Shown here: in pieces, positions 35,701-46,351 of the stretch | Layout: every line of letters begins with the position of its first letter | Numbering within the stretch: the first letter of the stretch is position 1 | Assembly: GCF_051622035.1 (NCBI RefSeq) | Contig: NC_135364.1 | Location: forward strand, 23,461,501 to 23,525,500 | Direction of reading: 5' to 3' | Origin: Arctopsyche grandis | Lineage: Eukaryota; Arthropoda; Insecta; Trichoptera; Hydropsychidae | DNA: 64,000 nt | The notes under the pieces: model-generated | Told to the model about the DNA's origin: nothing | The model's input: the letters and a program-made list of their open reading frames with translations, nothing else | Database searches by the model: none | Position numbers and translations under genes: made by a program

Positions 35701-36718
35701 GCAATCCTTTTCGAGGATGCTGGACATAAAAACGAAGAAAAGGAACAGACTTTGTTGCGAAAATAACATGAGAGTGGCACTTGCCAAGGTAAAGCCTCGC
35801 ATTTCTGAACTGATCTCTGAAAGGCAACAGCAGAAGTCACACTGATTTGCAGTAAATATTCATTATTATGTTTTCGATTTTGTGTGAAAATCATGTTTTA
35901 ATGTTTTTGTTCTTTGAACACAGTGATGTTGATGCACAGTTCATTTTGTGCACCAGTAAAATATACACCTATGTTTTGAATTTGAAAAAAATCATATTTT
36001 ATTTTTCCAATTAAGAAGAGTTCGGTGAATGCGCATATGAAACTGATGGGGTTCAGTACCTCCAACAAGGTTAAGAACCACTGCACTAGTAGTATTACCC
36101 GGCTTCGCTCGGTATTTGTAATATAAACCGCTTAAACATGGCTAGTCTAATAGTAAACATTTGATTAAATTTATTTGAATATTCATTTGTTTTTTTTTTA
36201 TTAAATTTAACGCCACGGATTCTACGAACCAAAACTTACATACATACAACTAAGTCTCTTTCGAAATTACATGAAACTGATAAAATGTACGCATTTGGCT
36301 GAGCAGATTTCAGACATACCAGGACTATCCTCAATTCGACCTAAACATGATAAAAATGTAATTTAAGTAAGAAATCGGAGCCAGTCGCTTAAATATTCGA
36401 CGACTTTGAGTCTACATCTCTGATTGATATACATTTAGTATAGGAAAAGTGAAAGTAAGGTGAGGCGAGGTGGAGGGAGAGGGAGGGGTAATGGCGTGTA
36501 GGTTAGGATAGTGTGGTGTGTGACGTCACATCTCACATCTCGAGTGCGAGTGCGAGCGAGAGGGCCGTCGCGTGGATGTGTGGGTGCGAGTGAGAGCGAG
36601 AGAGAGAGAGAGAGTGGTGTTGTGGTGTTGTGGTGTTGGTGTTGGTGTCAGCTCACGTCGGAGTTGAGAGGGCCTTCCTCTTGAAGGCCTCGCGCTGCCG
36701 CACCAGAGCTTCGTCCAT
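32706..36718 (-). CDS. TfIIEbeta: general transcription factor IIE subunit beta
   Basis: Six exons: 36718-36657, 34395-34288, 34213-34051, 33404-33295, 33222-33045, 32972-32706, giving 295 residues (human about 291). The N-terminus [20 protein letters not shown] is typical. Winged-helix domains follow: [20 protein letters not shown], then [30 protein letters not shown], and the C-terminal FQKLWR...[14 protein letters not shown]...GPKK with a basic tail. It recruits and regulates TFIIH at RNA polymerase II promoters. Intron 1 is about 2.3 kb and full of transposons. The gene is convergent with RECQ5, with 553 bp between stop codons and an AATAAA for RECQ5 at about 32575. Confidence 0.93.
33484..33985 (+). 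mobile_element. SINE copy in a TFIIE beta intron
   Basis: The body matches the 4511 copy (GGATTTGTGACTCCAGGTCG, TTTCCTATCAGAGTTTGCC, GCGCATTGGGGTTACCTG). The B-box-like GGGTTCAAATTC is near 33551. The head differs from the 4511 copy and includes an inverted GCTAACCACTAG/CTAGTGGTTAGC pair at about 33490-33518. The tail is AAATAAAATAAAA. Confidence 0.75.
34592..34960. mobile_element. TIR MITE in TFIIE beta intron 1
   Basis: Perfect 17-bp inverted ends GACTTGCGAGCAACTTG and CAAGTTGCTCGCAAGTC. About 370 bp, no frame. Superfamily not assigned. Confidence 0.7.
34979..35164 (-). mobile_element. short Helitron, CTAG-ended (family H1)
   Basis: Read on the minus strand it starts TC, contains the GAGACTTTGTATGTATG segment near its 5' end, has GAGCAAAGC near the 3' end, and ends CTAG between A and T. 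It lacks inverted ends and a target duplication, as expected for Helitrons. The 3' hairpin is degraded. Confidence 0.7.
35507..36083 (+). mobile_element. hAT element with transposase tail
   Basis: Inverted ends CAGTGGTTCTTAACCTGG and AAGGTTAAGAACCACTG. The 8-bp duplication is CACTAGTG/CACTAGTA. The frame 35627-35845 encodes [15 protein letters not shown] and VKPRISELI, the C-terminal dimerisation region of ZBED/hAT transposases. It inserted into the terminal CTAG of the Helitron at 36086. Confidence 0.8.
36086..36275 (-). mobile_element. short Helitron (family H1)
   Basis: Begins (as the complement of its 3' end) CTAGTAGTATTACCCGGC, then TTCGCTCGGTATTTG. The hairpin CCG-a-GC/GC-CGG precedes CTAG on the minus strand. 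The 5' part carries AAGAGACTTAGTTG. Its very end was hit by the hAT at 35507-36083. Confidence 0.7.
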
Positions 36719-36900
36719 CGCGATCAATCTGTCAATCGGTATCTGTCAACCGCTCACTCGACCGATGAAAGTTCACTTTCGATTCTGACAGATCGACGCA
36801 ACGACCCGACACGGTTTTGACAGTTGCCTCCCCCCTCCTTCACCCCGCCGCTTTTCTCTCATACGACTAGTGGCGCCAAACAAACCGATTGCGAACGGCC
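36440..36900 (-). promoter_or_regulatory. GC-rich region around TFIIE beta exon 1
   Basis: G/C-rich against an AT-rich background. On the intron side are purine runs, (GA)n at 36594-36614 and a TGACGTCA element at about 36520. On the upstream side is CTCACTCGACCGATGAAAGT. Composition and position suggest the promoter and first intron control region. No TATA box was found. Confidence 0.5.
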
Positions 36901-37099
36901 ACTTCAGGTAACACTATTTGTATACACTTTTGAATAAGTTTCAACTGTTTCTGTGCAAGATGCATAATGCTCGGTAATTGGACTATTGTATGTTGTATAT
37001 TGTAGTGGATGCATAATGCTGTTGTAACAACATAGTAAAACTGCATATACGAGCGGCAAACCGAGGAAGGAAAATATATCAAAATAATTGTTACGTAAA

Positions 37100-37790
37100 C
37101 TAGTGTTGTGCCCGTTGATTTCAACGGGTGGTTTTGGAAATTTTATATCTATATTGGGTAAAAGTGAGAACGCTCGACAGGAAAAGCGGGGCTAGATGTT
37201 GGTTGCCATTATGCCGGCGCCAGACATGTGTTCAAAGATGTGATCAAATAAGTGTTCACATGTGTCATCATGGGCATTTGATACTATTGTCACGGGCATA
37301 TCACGGGCACATCACGGGCATTTGATACTATTGTCACATATTTGATCACTTAAGTGCGCTTTGCCGTTCCGTGTCGGTTTTTTAGCGCACATCAAAGGGA
37401 TAAACGTCTTGCGCAAACAGTTGCGCGAGCCTAGTTGATAAAATTTTTGAACATATATCTGGCAGATACAACAATATGTGACCAAATGTGTGAGCAAAGT
37501 CTTCAAAGAAGTGATCACTAGAGCCCGGAATCTGAAGGGGCTGTTTATTGTTCAAAGATTGTAAATGCATTGTTACAGGTTTGCCGAACCTTTTTTACAA
37601 AGGATTTACAACAATCGAACAATAGGCGGCACGTTTCCAGCCCCTTCAGATTCCGACCTCTAGTGATCACTTCTTTGAACTCATGTCTGGCACCGGCATA
37701 ATGGCAACCAACATCTAGTCCCGCTTTTCCTGTCGAGCGTTCTCACTTTTACCGAAATGTTATATTAATAGAAGTGGCTTTAGGCGTCAT
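37100..37790 (-). mobile_element. Helitron with foldback interior (family H2)
   Basis: The left edge is the complement of a Helitron 3' end: CTAG, then GTTGTGCCCGTT, a hairpin CCCGTTgatttcAACGGG. Inside, about 80 bp near 37148-37232 (GAGAACGCTCGACAGG) recurs inverted near 37670-37760. The same 3' end occurs in the other orientation at 56265-56295. The 5' boundary is uncertain. Confidence 0.6.
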
Positions 37791-38029
37791 ATTGTTGTCA
37801 AGTGACGATTGTCCACAGACAATCCTAAATAATTTTAGCATCAGTCGTATTTGATGGTTGGTGCTCGACGTATGTCCGATAAAAACTTCTCTGTTTGTTT
37901 ATATTACTCGCAAGATGGGCAAGCACCAGTAAAAATTGCATAATGCATTCAAAACACACAATAAACAACATGGGATACATTTTTATAAGTAAATTGATTT
38001 GATTGTATTCCGACAACAATTATTTATTC

Positions 38030-38373
38030 GTAAGGGCCCTTCTATTATTATTACATTTCTCTGCATTCAAACGATTACGATGGAACTTTCAGGATTTGTT
38101 GTATGCATGTCCGGGAAGCTTACTGTGAAAAAAAAAGCGGGAAAAAACCTCTTAATAATAATATTCGTAATTACGATTTTACTCACGCGAAAGTTTGAAG
38201 CGCCATCGTGTAGTCAAGGAAATATGTTCCTTGGTAACCACGTTACCAGTTGGTTTATGACGACACGGCGTTGAAGAGACGTTAGTTGAGTTCCAACCAT
38301 CATTTGAAACGGTAACATGAGCGGGAATTGCATGCCTTATTCTGGCATTGTAACGCATGCCGGGTTCAGCTAG
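38030..38373 (+). mobile_element. Helitron 3' portion (family H3)
   Basis: Contains CAAACGATTACGATGGAACT and GTATGCATGTC, words also seen at 53870-53920, and ends GCATGCCGGGTTCAGCTAG followed by T. Another element of the same style begins directly after (ATATCGCTATTCTGTGTGTC, also at about 47035). Confidence 0.6.
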
Positions 38374-41300
38374 TCATATATAAAATATCGCTATTCTGTG
38401 TGTCTGTGTATCCGAGATAACGCTCGCCGTGCTATAATTAATAGTCGTTTCGATTCGACATACATACATATGAACTTTTTAAAATATTGAGTATAGGTTG
38501 GTTATCGAAAGAAAAATGTCCTAGATGTGGGATTGGGGGGGGGGGGGGGGGTAGAGGGGGGTAAAAAACTATATTTTCATGAATGAACTTGAAAATGTTT
38601 AGTCTCTCTTGTCGTCTGATCCTATTCAGAATTAAACGTTACCCCGAATTGATGTATACAAATGCTGATAAAATTTAAGAGCGGCCGAACTCCTGGGCAC
38701 GGCCCTGTATTAACCCATCTATCTCCCTTGTGGCCTTCCTTCTGCCCTTTTTCCACAACTTCCCTTGTCATACTTATCATCATTAGTGGATTTATGTTCG
38801 TTTAAGGGCCCCCGATTGAGCAGGCGGCCTAAAATTTTTTTGATGAATTATTCTTTCGCAAATTTGATTTATTAGCATCTCGAATTTGCTGAATCTTACA
38901 AAACGCCACCCACATAATGTATTTCTCGCAAAATAAGCTGTGTATCAAAAAAAATGCTCGTTGTACATAGATGTCTTCATTGTATTATATTTCTTGTTAT
39001 GTTAAAAAAAAAAATAGTATTGTATACAAAAATAATCTAACCACATGTGTCACCTTGGGATAATTCCTGTCATAGCACATATGATTTATCTATGAGCCGT
39101 TATAATTGAAAGTTGTAAACGCAAAACTTTAAATATAATGTTTTGCGTTTAACAATATTTAAAAATACCGGTGGCCTCAAATAAGTTTATTCTGCTTTTC
39201 CGAGACTCTGGACATATCGAATCAAAAGAAGTGACAAAAATTTATGAATTAAATCAAATCGGAATAGTGTTTTTGGAACTGACGATTGGACTACCGCCAC
39301 TTTCAAATATAATGGCTCATATGTATGTATGTATGTAATAAAAAATAGTTTTTCTATACCAATCTAATACGACATCACGAAATATGAATCATTTTCTGAA
39401 GACAAAAACAGCGTTCGCTATTTTACCTAATGCATCACATTTCCGAAAAACTCCATGTTTGTATTTATTAGTCAGAATTTTTTTATATCAATACCTTTTT
39501 AATATTTTAAGAGCAATATTCATAGCCGATATTTTAGGACCATCGTCTTGAACTGTGCTAATAACGCTATACTTTCATCGGTTTCTCAAAATATCGCAGA
39601 CGATAATAAAAGTCACACACGCAAGCAAGAAGCGCGCACGTACGCATTTCCGAAAATGCATTTAGCACGGCTGTCGTCTTATTTTGCTTAAACCCGGCCA
39701 CGCAACTGGTTTAGCGAAGATGATCCTTACTACCCTAGCGAAGCTGGTAGTAAGGATCATCAACCTTACTGATTCTCACTCACGTCTCCATTTGACTTTA
39801 TGTAGCATTCCGGCATTCCATTCATACGCCATCACTGGCACAACTCCCGTATGTCAACAAAAAGTGTTCCGAATAATAGGAATTGAGTTGTCATGACGCA
39901 TGTTGATTGAGATGAGGCATATTCTTTGTCATGGCTTATCTTATATTATATGTACATATACCTATATACATACATATGTGTGTATAATAAAATACGGTAC
40001 AAGACAATGAGAAAATACTTAAATATATGCAACTGGTTGCTATGTCTCACATTTTTCTGAGACATGCATTGTATTTATGTGATATTTTGGAATTCAATGC
40101 CAAGTTTTGCACCCATACCTCATTATTAAAAAACACGTTATTCGGAAACTTTTTTCAAATGGATTCCATCATAATTTCCTCTTCTTTATTACGAGTATAT
40201 TTATTGTTGCTGAGTAAGATTGAATGATCATAAAATGTATTTCTACATTTTATTTATATTACCGAGAAAATAAATCGGGTTCTTGCAAACGAGCATACCT
40301 CAATTATTTTTAATTTCTAAATATTTTCATGGTTTAGGTATATTCTGAGATTTATCGCTAAAATCTTGCCATTTGCCAAATGCATAATTGCCGAGTCCTA
40401 CTACAATGCGTTATCACAAAAATGGACTTAAAGATTTTTATTCATTCTTAGCACGTAACATTCCATTTGCTACAAAGAAATGACCCCACCTTGGACTCGT
40501 TTTCGTTGATTTGGAATGAAAAACATAGATTGTTTTTCTCGGTAAAACGTAATGCTAGTATGTATTTCAAAATTCACATGATTTTCATCTCAGGTATGTA
40601 CATTTTTAAGAAGTTTAAAGAAATTTCGTTTGCAGAAATTCAGTCTTCTGAATAATGGGTTTTCTTTTGGCTTTTATTAATCTTGTAAAAAGATTAAAAA
40701 CATTTGACACGTAATTTACACACTTATATAATTGGCCAAGCCCCTTAAAGTCACCAAATTTATTAATTTGACTGATTAGAAATAATAAAACAAAAGAATT
40801 TTAATGCAAACATTTATTTAATCAAGATTTATATCTGTATTCATATGTATCTTATGATTGTGACATGACATAAGATGACATGATTGAAAATGCGTTTCGT
40901 ATGATATTCTTTATTTCTTTATCTATGAACGGATTTAGAGACTTTACCGGATCTTAAATTAAAATCTAATAACATATAATCAATCACATTGGCTTTGCAT
41001 GTCAATCCCAATATCTTGACCATATAATAACTAATGGCGATTTTATCTTTTTTTTTATGAGCGTGTACATATGTAGATTATAAATTTACGAATTAATCCC
41101 TAAAGAAGCATTCAAGTATATATTATTTAATCCACGTCTTTAGGGTATACACATATACATTGCGCATGTTGTATTTTATTATCAAAAGTATTATAGCAGA
41201 TATTATATTTTTCCTATATTGATTTAATATTATTATGTAATTTACATGTTTATCGCGTTGATCAGATTATGATGTACATACTTACGTTAAAATGAGATAT

Positions 41301-41515
41301 AATCTTGATTGCAAACTAAAATGTGTTCATTGTGCATCATTTTATAAGATGAACCTGCGTATTTTATAGATATCTTTTATTGTTTTTTTTTTTTTTTTAA
41401 TTAATTTTTATATACAAAGGAAATTAATTAAGACGGTCAATCATCGATCATTGAATCTATGTATGAAATTATATGAACATACATACAATTGTAATACAAG
41501 AGCAATAATGTATCA
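38374..41515. other. 3.1 kb intergenic, no gene seen
   Basis: Mostly AT-rich. It holds a 19-base G run near 38530, a perfect 16-bp-arm hairpin at 39719-39761, and scattered TATG repeats near 39320. No splice-supported frame. Confidence 0.5.
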
Positions 41516-41519
41516 ACCA

Positions 41520-41640
41520 TTTGAGCAGGGTCAGCTCAAAGGTGCAGCAGACTAGGCACGCGCCTAGGGCGCCAGAGACAATGGGCGCTGCGAATCGCCC
41601 CCATTTTTTTTAAATTTTTTTGATTATTAAATTTAAAGAA
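41520..41640. mobile_element. hAT-type end remnant
   Basis: CAGGGTCAGCTCAAAGGTGC followed by GGCACGCGCCTAGGGCGCC resembles the ends of hAT elements. No partner end was found. Confidence 0.35.
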
Positions 41641-41675
41641 AATTGTTTTTCTTTGAACTTATAACATATTCTATA

Positions 41676-41865
41676 CTAGCTGTATTAGCCGGCTTCGCTC
41701 GGTATTTGTAATATAATCGGGTTAAACATGACCAATCTAATAGTAAACATTTTATTCAATTTATTTGAATACTCATATGTTTTTTTATAAAATTGACTGT
41801 CACGAACAAACAAACATATATAGTAAGTCTCTTATAAAAAATTATATGTTCCGGGAACTTCGAAT
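41676..41865 (-). mobile_element. short Helitron (family H1)
   Basis: On the minus strand it ends ...GCGAAGCCGGCTAATACAG-CTAG before T, after GAGACTTACTATA-like sequence near its 5' side. The 3' hairpin (CCGAGCGAAGCCGG) is intact. Confidence 0.7.
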
Positions 41866-42036
41866 CCTACGAATCGGAAAAAAGCGAATTATTTATTCGA
41901 TGGCGTTATAACAATATACTGTCGACTATTAATTAAATTGACGAAAAATACATACATACGAACAAACTTGAGTGTTTTATATGTTAGGTACAGCTGAAAC
42001 ATATGTATGTACATATATATAAATATACATATATCC

Positions 42037-42425
42037 GGTCTCCGTGACGAGCCAGAATGTTAAATTACAGAAAACGCAAATATCGGAAGGCAAAGATCGA
42101 AAATCGAAAGATCTTAAGTGGAAAGATAAAAAAAAGGGTGCATGGTAAACGGTACATACTCACTTAATTTGCGCGAGCAGGATACAACAGGAACAAGAGG
42201 AACAGGCTTTTCCTCCCGTATTAATATGCGCGCGCAGAATACGGGAGGAAAAGCCTGTTCCTCTTGTTCCTGTTGTACCCTGCTCGTGCAAATTAAGTGA
42301 GAATGTACCGTTTACCATGCACCCTTTTTTTTTGATCTTTCGACTTGAGATCTTTCGATTTTCGATCTTTGCCTTCCGATATTTGTGTTTTCTGTAATTT
42401 AACATTCTGGCTCGTCACGTAGACC
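42037..42425. mobile_element. 388-bp near-perfect palindrome
   Basis: The arms run from GGTCTCCGTGACGAGCCAGA to the complementary TCTGGCTCGTCACGTAGACC, with the centre near 42228-42232 in an AT/GCGCGC stretch. Arm words include AGGAACAGGCTTTTCCTCCC and TTTCGATTTTCGATCTTTGC. The same words flank a TA microsatellite at 53410-53830. A foldback transposon or internal part of a Helitron is likely. Confidence 0.75.
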
Positions 42426-42809
42426 CACATATATCAGGGATGGATTTGCTTCACGAAATTAGATATCTTAACCAATCATATTCGAAAGAAGAAATGTCCC
42501 TCTATAAAATTCTTCAATTCATTGTTGAATATAAATTAATGTCTTCATTACCGAATTTATTCATCTGTAATTTATTCTATTCATTTTTATACACAAAAGC
42601 GCCTATTTTAAATTTAAATTTAGTTTTTGTTTTAATATATATTCTTCAATATAAAATTTCAAAAACTTTCATGAAATTTATTGTTTAAAAATTTAAGAGG
42701 GGTGGGGGGGGGGGGGGGGGCTAAAATTAATATACCCTCGGGCCGGGTCTGCATGCGGGATAAAATATGGAACGTGAAAATAAATCGAAAATAGCTTCTG
42801 TAACAAGTG

Positions 42810-43125
42810 ATAGGGCGAAAACATATAGCGATGAACGGCACACCGCGTGCATGGCTCCTCGCCGTAGGTGGTCTCCTACATTTCTTCAAACATGGGATAC
42901 ACCGTTATCGATCACTGTCAAGCAAGGATAAATACAAGCATACAATTTGACCGAAAAAGGCCCAAAGGACGCCCGGGCGTCCTATGAATGGCCGGCACGG
43001 CACTGAATGGCACGCATAATTTTTTTCGCATGTTTTTAAGTATCCAAAAAAAACCACGTGCCACATTTCGTCCATAAGAATTTTTTTTGCGGCGACTAGC
43101 GGTAGCGGGCAAAATCACAAGGCTG
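42810..43125. mobile_element. MITE, GGGCGAAATCACAC family, copy 2 (diverged)
   Basis: AGGGCGAAAACATA at the left, TCCTACATTTCTTCAAACATGGG and CACTGTCAAGCAAGGA in the middle, GGGCAAAATCACA at the right. It is collinear with 24262-24540. It contains a GC-rich insertion around 42961-43010. Confidence 0.65.
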
Positions 43126-43959
43126 TGCAAATAAATACAATAGATTATAATAAAAATCGCTCAACATTCAAACTCATGTAAAAAAATCTCCATATACTAT
43201 TAGAATAAACGTAGTACTACGTATCCCGCATTTCTCGTCAAGCTCATATGAAACGTAGTACTACGTGACCCGCTCAAGGTGTCGATGATTATTTGAATGC
43301 TTGTTCGCTATGCAAATCTACAGTTTTCTTAGTAGTTCTAAATTGCACGCCTATAACACCATCATTCATAGTACTTTAGCCTAGACAGTAGAGGGATTTT
43401 GGAAGGGATCGGAAAAAACTGCCATACAATTTTTTTTCCATACAAAAATCCCATACAAGATTTTTAAAAATTTTGAATTTCGCTCACAGTTTTAATTCTT
43501 TACTAAAAATGTAATTTGTTTTATAGATTAAAGGTAACGACATATTAATATCGTGTTTGTTCTCCGAAACACCCACTGAACATTATCGAATTCGTATGAA
43601 ACGATTTGCATGACTTGTTTTGAAGCTTGAATGATTTTTCAATTGTTTCCCCACATTCTCTTACATATGTGGGTGTGTCTTGGGCAATCTACATATTGCG
43701 CAATTATTTTCAGCCGACCTAATAAACATTCTAGTCTCTCGTCTTTTGTCGTCTCGACTATTCACAAGGCGACACGTCGTTTTTGTCAACTTTTTTTCTC
43801 CTTTTCGAACGAGTTTCGCGACCGAACCTTACGGCCAGTGATTTATCAAAAATGCATAGTCTTATCGAGAACCGGTCCGCCAAATTCAAATCACAAGCCC
43901 CAGAGATAAGAAAGGCAAGGGCCGCAGCCCGAGTGTCACAAACACGTTTTATACCTAGG

Positions 43960-44330
43960 ACCATATGACCATATTTCCCAGGACTCAAAACGGAAGGCTG
44001 CGCAAAAAATCGTCCTCTCTTTAAAAAAAAAATGTGTTACACGCCCAAAAATTTTATAATTTCCCCCTCAAATAACCATTAATATTGTCAAGGAATTATG
44101 ATTTTGTTTTCAGAATGTGCAATTCTTGTGTACAATGAAAATAGGAACAAGATAAATGTATATAATTTATACCCGAAATGAATCGCCGCAGATTACAAAT
44201 TTTCCAAAAATTATGTGCAACTGAAAATTTTTATTTCTTTAATTTTCATTTTTTCTTTTGTTATAATTTTAACCAGAACGTACATTTTTTTAGAAGAAAA
44301 AAATGAAGCAAGATAAAAAAAATATATATA
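43960..44330. mobile_element. hAT-like remnant, copy 1
   Basis: The block GACCATATTTCCCAGGACTC and the following AAAAATTTTATAATTT, AATATTGTCAAGGAAT and AATTCTTGTG segments match 63460-63840 in order. The start resembles a hAT end (GGGTGACCA...). Non-coding. Confidence 0.65.
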
Positions 44331-44521
44331 ATATACCTAATGTTGTTATCTAATCTATAATTTGGAAAGAGACTTTGTATGTATGTAAATATCCTTGGTC
44401 GTCGTCGTCGTTTTCGTCGTCGTCGTCTTCGTCCGTAGATCGGTGACGTCATCGAACACGTGATTCGATTTTTTTTTTTTCGATCCATGGGCGCCGATTT
44501 GTTTTTTTCGTTTCAATGGAT

Positions 44522-45405
44522 TCACCCCCGCGGGGGCGCAAAGCGAGTAGTTTCATGGGGCCCCGCCAGGGGCGCCACAAGGGGCGTAGCCCCGTGGGGC
44601 TCAAAAGGGGGCGCCACAAGGGGCGCAGCCCCGTGAAGCCCCGAAGGGGGCGCGGGGGGCCCAGCCTCATGGGGCGCAGCCCCATGGGGCTCAAAAGGGG
44701 GCGCCACAAGGGGCGCAGCCCCGTGGGGCCCCGAAGGGGGCCCGGGGGGCCCAGCCTCATGGGGCGCAGCCCCATGAGGCTCAAAAGGGGGCGCCACAAG
44801 GGGCGCAGCCCCGTGGGGCCCCGAAGGGGGCCCGGGGGGCCCAGCCTCATGGGGCGCAGCCCCATGGGGCTCAAAAGGGGGCGCCACAAGGGGCGCAGCC
44901 CCGTGGGGCCCCGAAGGGGGCCCGGGGGGCCCAGCCTCATGGGGCGCAGCCCCATGGGGCTCAAAAGGGGGCGCCACAAGGGGCGCAGCCCCGTGAAGCC
45001 CCGAAGGGGGCCCGGGGGGCCCAGCCTCATGGGGCGCAGCCCCATGGGGCTCAAAAGGGGGCGCCACAAGGGGCGCAGCCCCGTGGGGCCCCGAAGGGGG
45101 CCCGGGGGGCCCAGCCTCATGGGGCGCAGCCCCATGGGGCTCAAAAGGGGGCGCCACAAGGGGCGCAGCCCCGTGGGGCCCCGAAGGGGGCCCGGGGGGC
45201 CCAGCCTCATGGGGCGCAGCCCCATGGGGCTCAAAAGGGGGCGCCACAAGGGGCGCAGCCCCGTGGGGCCCCGAAGGGGGCCCGGGGGGCCCAGCCTCAT
45301 GGGGCGCAGCCCCATGGGGCTCAAAAGGGGGCGCCACAAGGGGCGCAGCCCCGTGGGGCCCCGAAGGGGGCCCGGGGGGCCCAGCCTCATGGGGCGCAAG
45401 CCCTA
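44522..45405. repeat. 90-bp GC-rich tandem array, nine units
   Basis: Units begin near 44601, 44691, 44781 and so on every 90 bp to 45321, nearly identical, with words GGGGGCGCCACAAGGGGCGC and CCATGGGGCTCAAAAGG. Because 90 is a multiple of three, long frames stay open on both strands; these are by-products, not genes. Each unit holds several short inverted repeats (GGGGCC/GGCCCC). Confidence 0.9.
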
Positions 45406-46090
45406 ATAGGCATTAACTAAGGGGGGCGAAGCCCTAGACGGCAATTAATCATGGGGGCGCGGAGGGGCGAAGCCCTAAAAGGCAACTGATCATGGGGGCG
45501 AAGCCTTAGACGGCATTTAATCATGGGGGCGCGGAGGGGCGAAGCCCTAAAAGGCATTAACTAAGGGGGGCGAAGCCCTAAACGGCAATTAATCTTGGGG
45601 ACGCGGGGGGCGAAGCCCTAAAAGGCAACTGATCATGGGGGCGAAGCCTTAGACGGCATTTAATCATGGGGGCGCGGAGGGGCGAAGCCCTAAAAGGCAT
45701 TAACTAAGGGGGGCGAAGCCCTAAACGGCAATTAATCTTGGGGGCGCGGGGGGCGAAGCCCTAAAAGGCATTAACTAGGGGGGGCGAAGCCCTAGACGGC
45801 ATTTAATCATGGGGGTGCGGAGGGGCGAAGCCCTAAAAGGCATTAACTAAGGGGGGCGAAGCCCGAAACGGCAATTAATCTTGGGGGCGCGGGGGGCGAA
45901 GCCCTAAAAGGCATTAACTAAGGGGGGCGAAGCCCTAGACGGCTTTGAATCATGGGGGCGCGGAGGGGCGAAGCCCTAAAAGGCAACTGATCATGGGGGC
46001 GAAGCCCTAAACAGCAATTGCTCATGGGGCGTGGAGGGGCGAAGCCCTAGAAGGCAAAGGGGGTGCCGAGGGCGAAGCCCTAGAAGGCAA
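45406..46090. repeat. second tandem array, GGGGGGCGAAGCCCTA units
   Basis: Units of variable length, about 30-75 bp, built from GGGGCGAAGCCCTAAAAGGC, CATTAACTAA or CAATTAATC, and a TGGGGGCGCGG block. GGGC-GAA-GCCC is a small hairpin that echoes the GC-GAA-GC loop of the Helitron 3' hairpin. It is followed by A/T homopolymer runs to 46235. Confidence 0.85.
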
Positions 46091-46351
46091 AAAAAAAAAA
46101 TTGATTTTTTTTTTGATCTTTTAAAATTTTTTTTTTGATTTTTTTTTTGATTTTTTTTTTATTTTTTTTTTATTTTTTTTTAAATTTTTTTTTAAAATTT
46201 TTTTTTAAAATTTTAAAATTTTTTTTTTTTTTTAATTTAAATTAGCTTAGTCATGTTTAAGCGGTTTATATTATAAACACTGAGCGAAGCCGGGTAATAC
46301 AGCTAGTAGCATAATATATTTCAGTTATTTTTTTTTTATTTTTTTTTATTT

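Larger units (their letters stand above)
44354..46306 (+). mobile_element. Helitron (H1) carrying large GC-rich tandem arrays
   Basis: The 5' end TCTATAATTTGGAAAGAGAC and the GACTTTGTATGTATGTAAAT segment match other H1 copies. The 3' end has TTTAAGCGGTTTATATTATA, GAGCGAAGCCGGG and finishes CTAG at 46303-46306, inserted between A and T. Other H1 copies here are 185-450 bp; this one is about 1,950 bp because of two arrays (44522-45405 and 45406-46090) followed by A/T runs. No Rep/helicase frame. Confidence 0.75.

Noticed and set aside
44449-45406. Proteins of 271-316 residues on both strands
   Set aside because: They come from a 90-bp tandem array without stops. Composition is pure repeat, frames are open on both strands, and there is no promoter, splice context or known domain.
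44601-46090. CRISPR-like array
   Set aside because: Units are contiguous with no unique spacers, in a eukaryotic genome, inside a Helitron.
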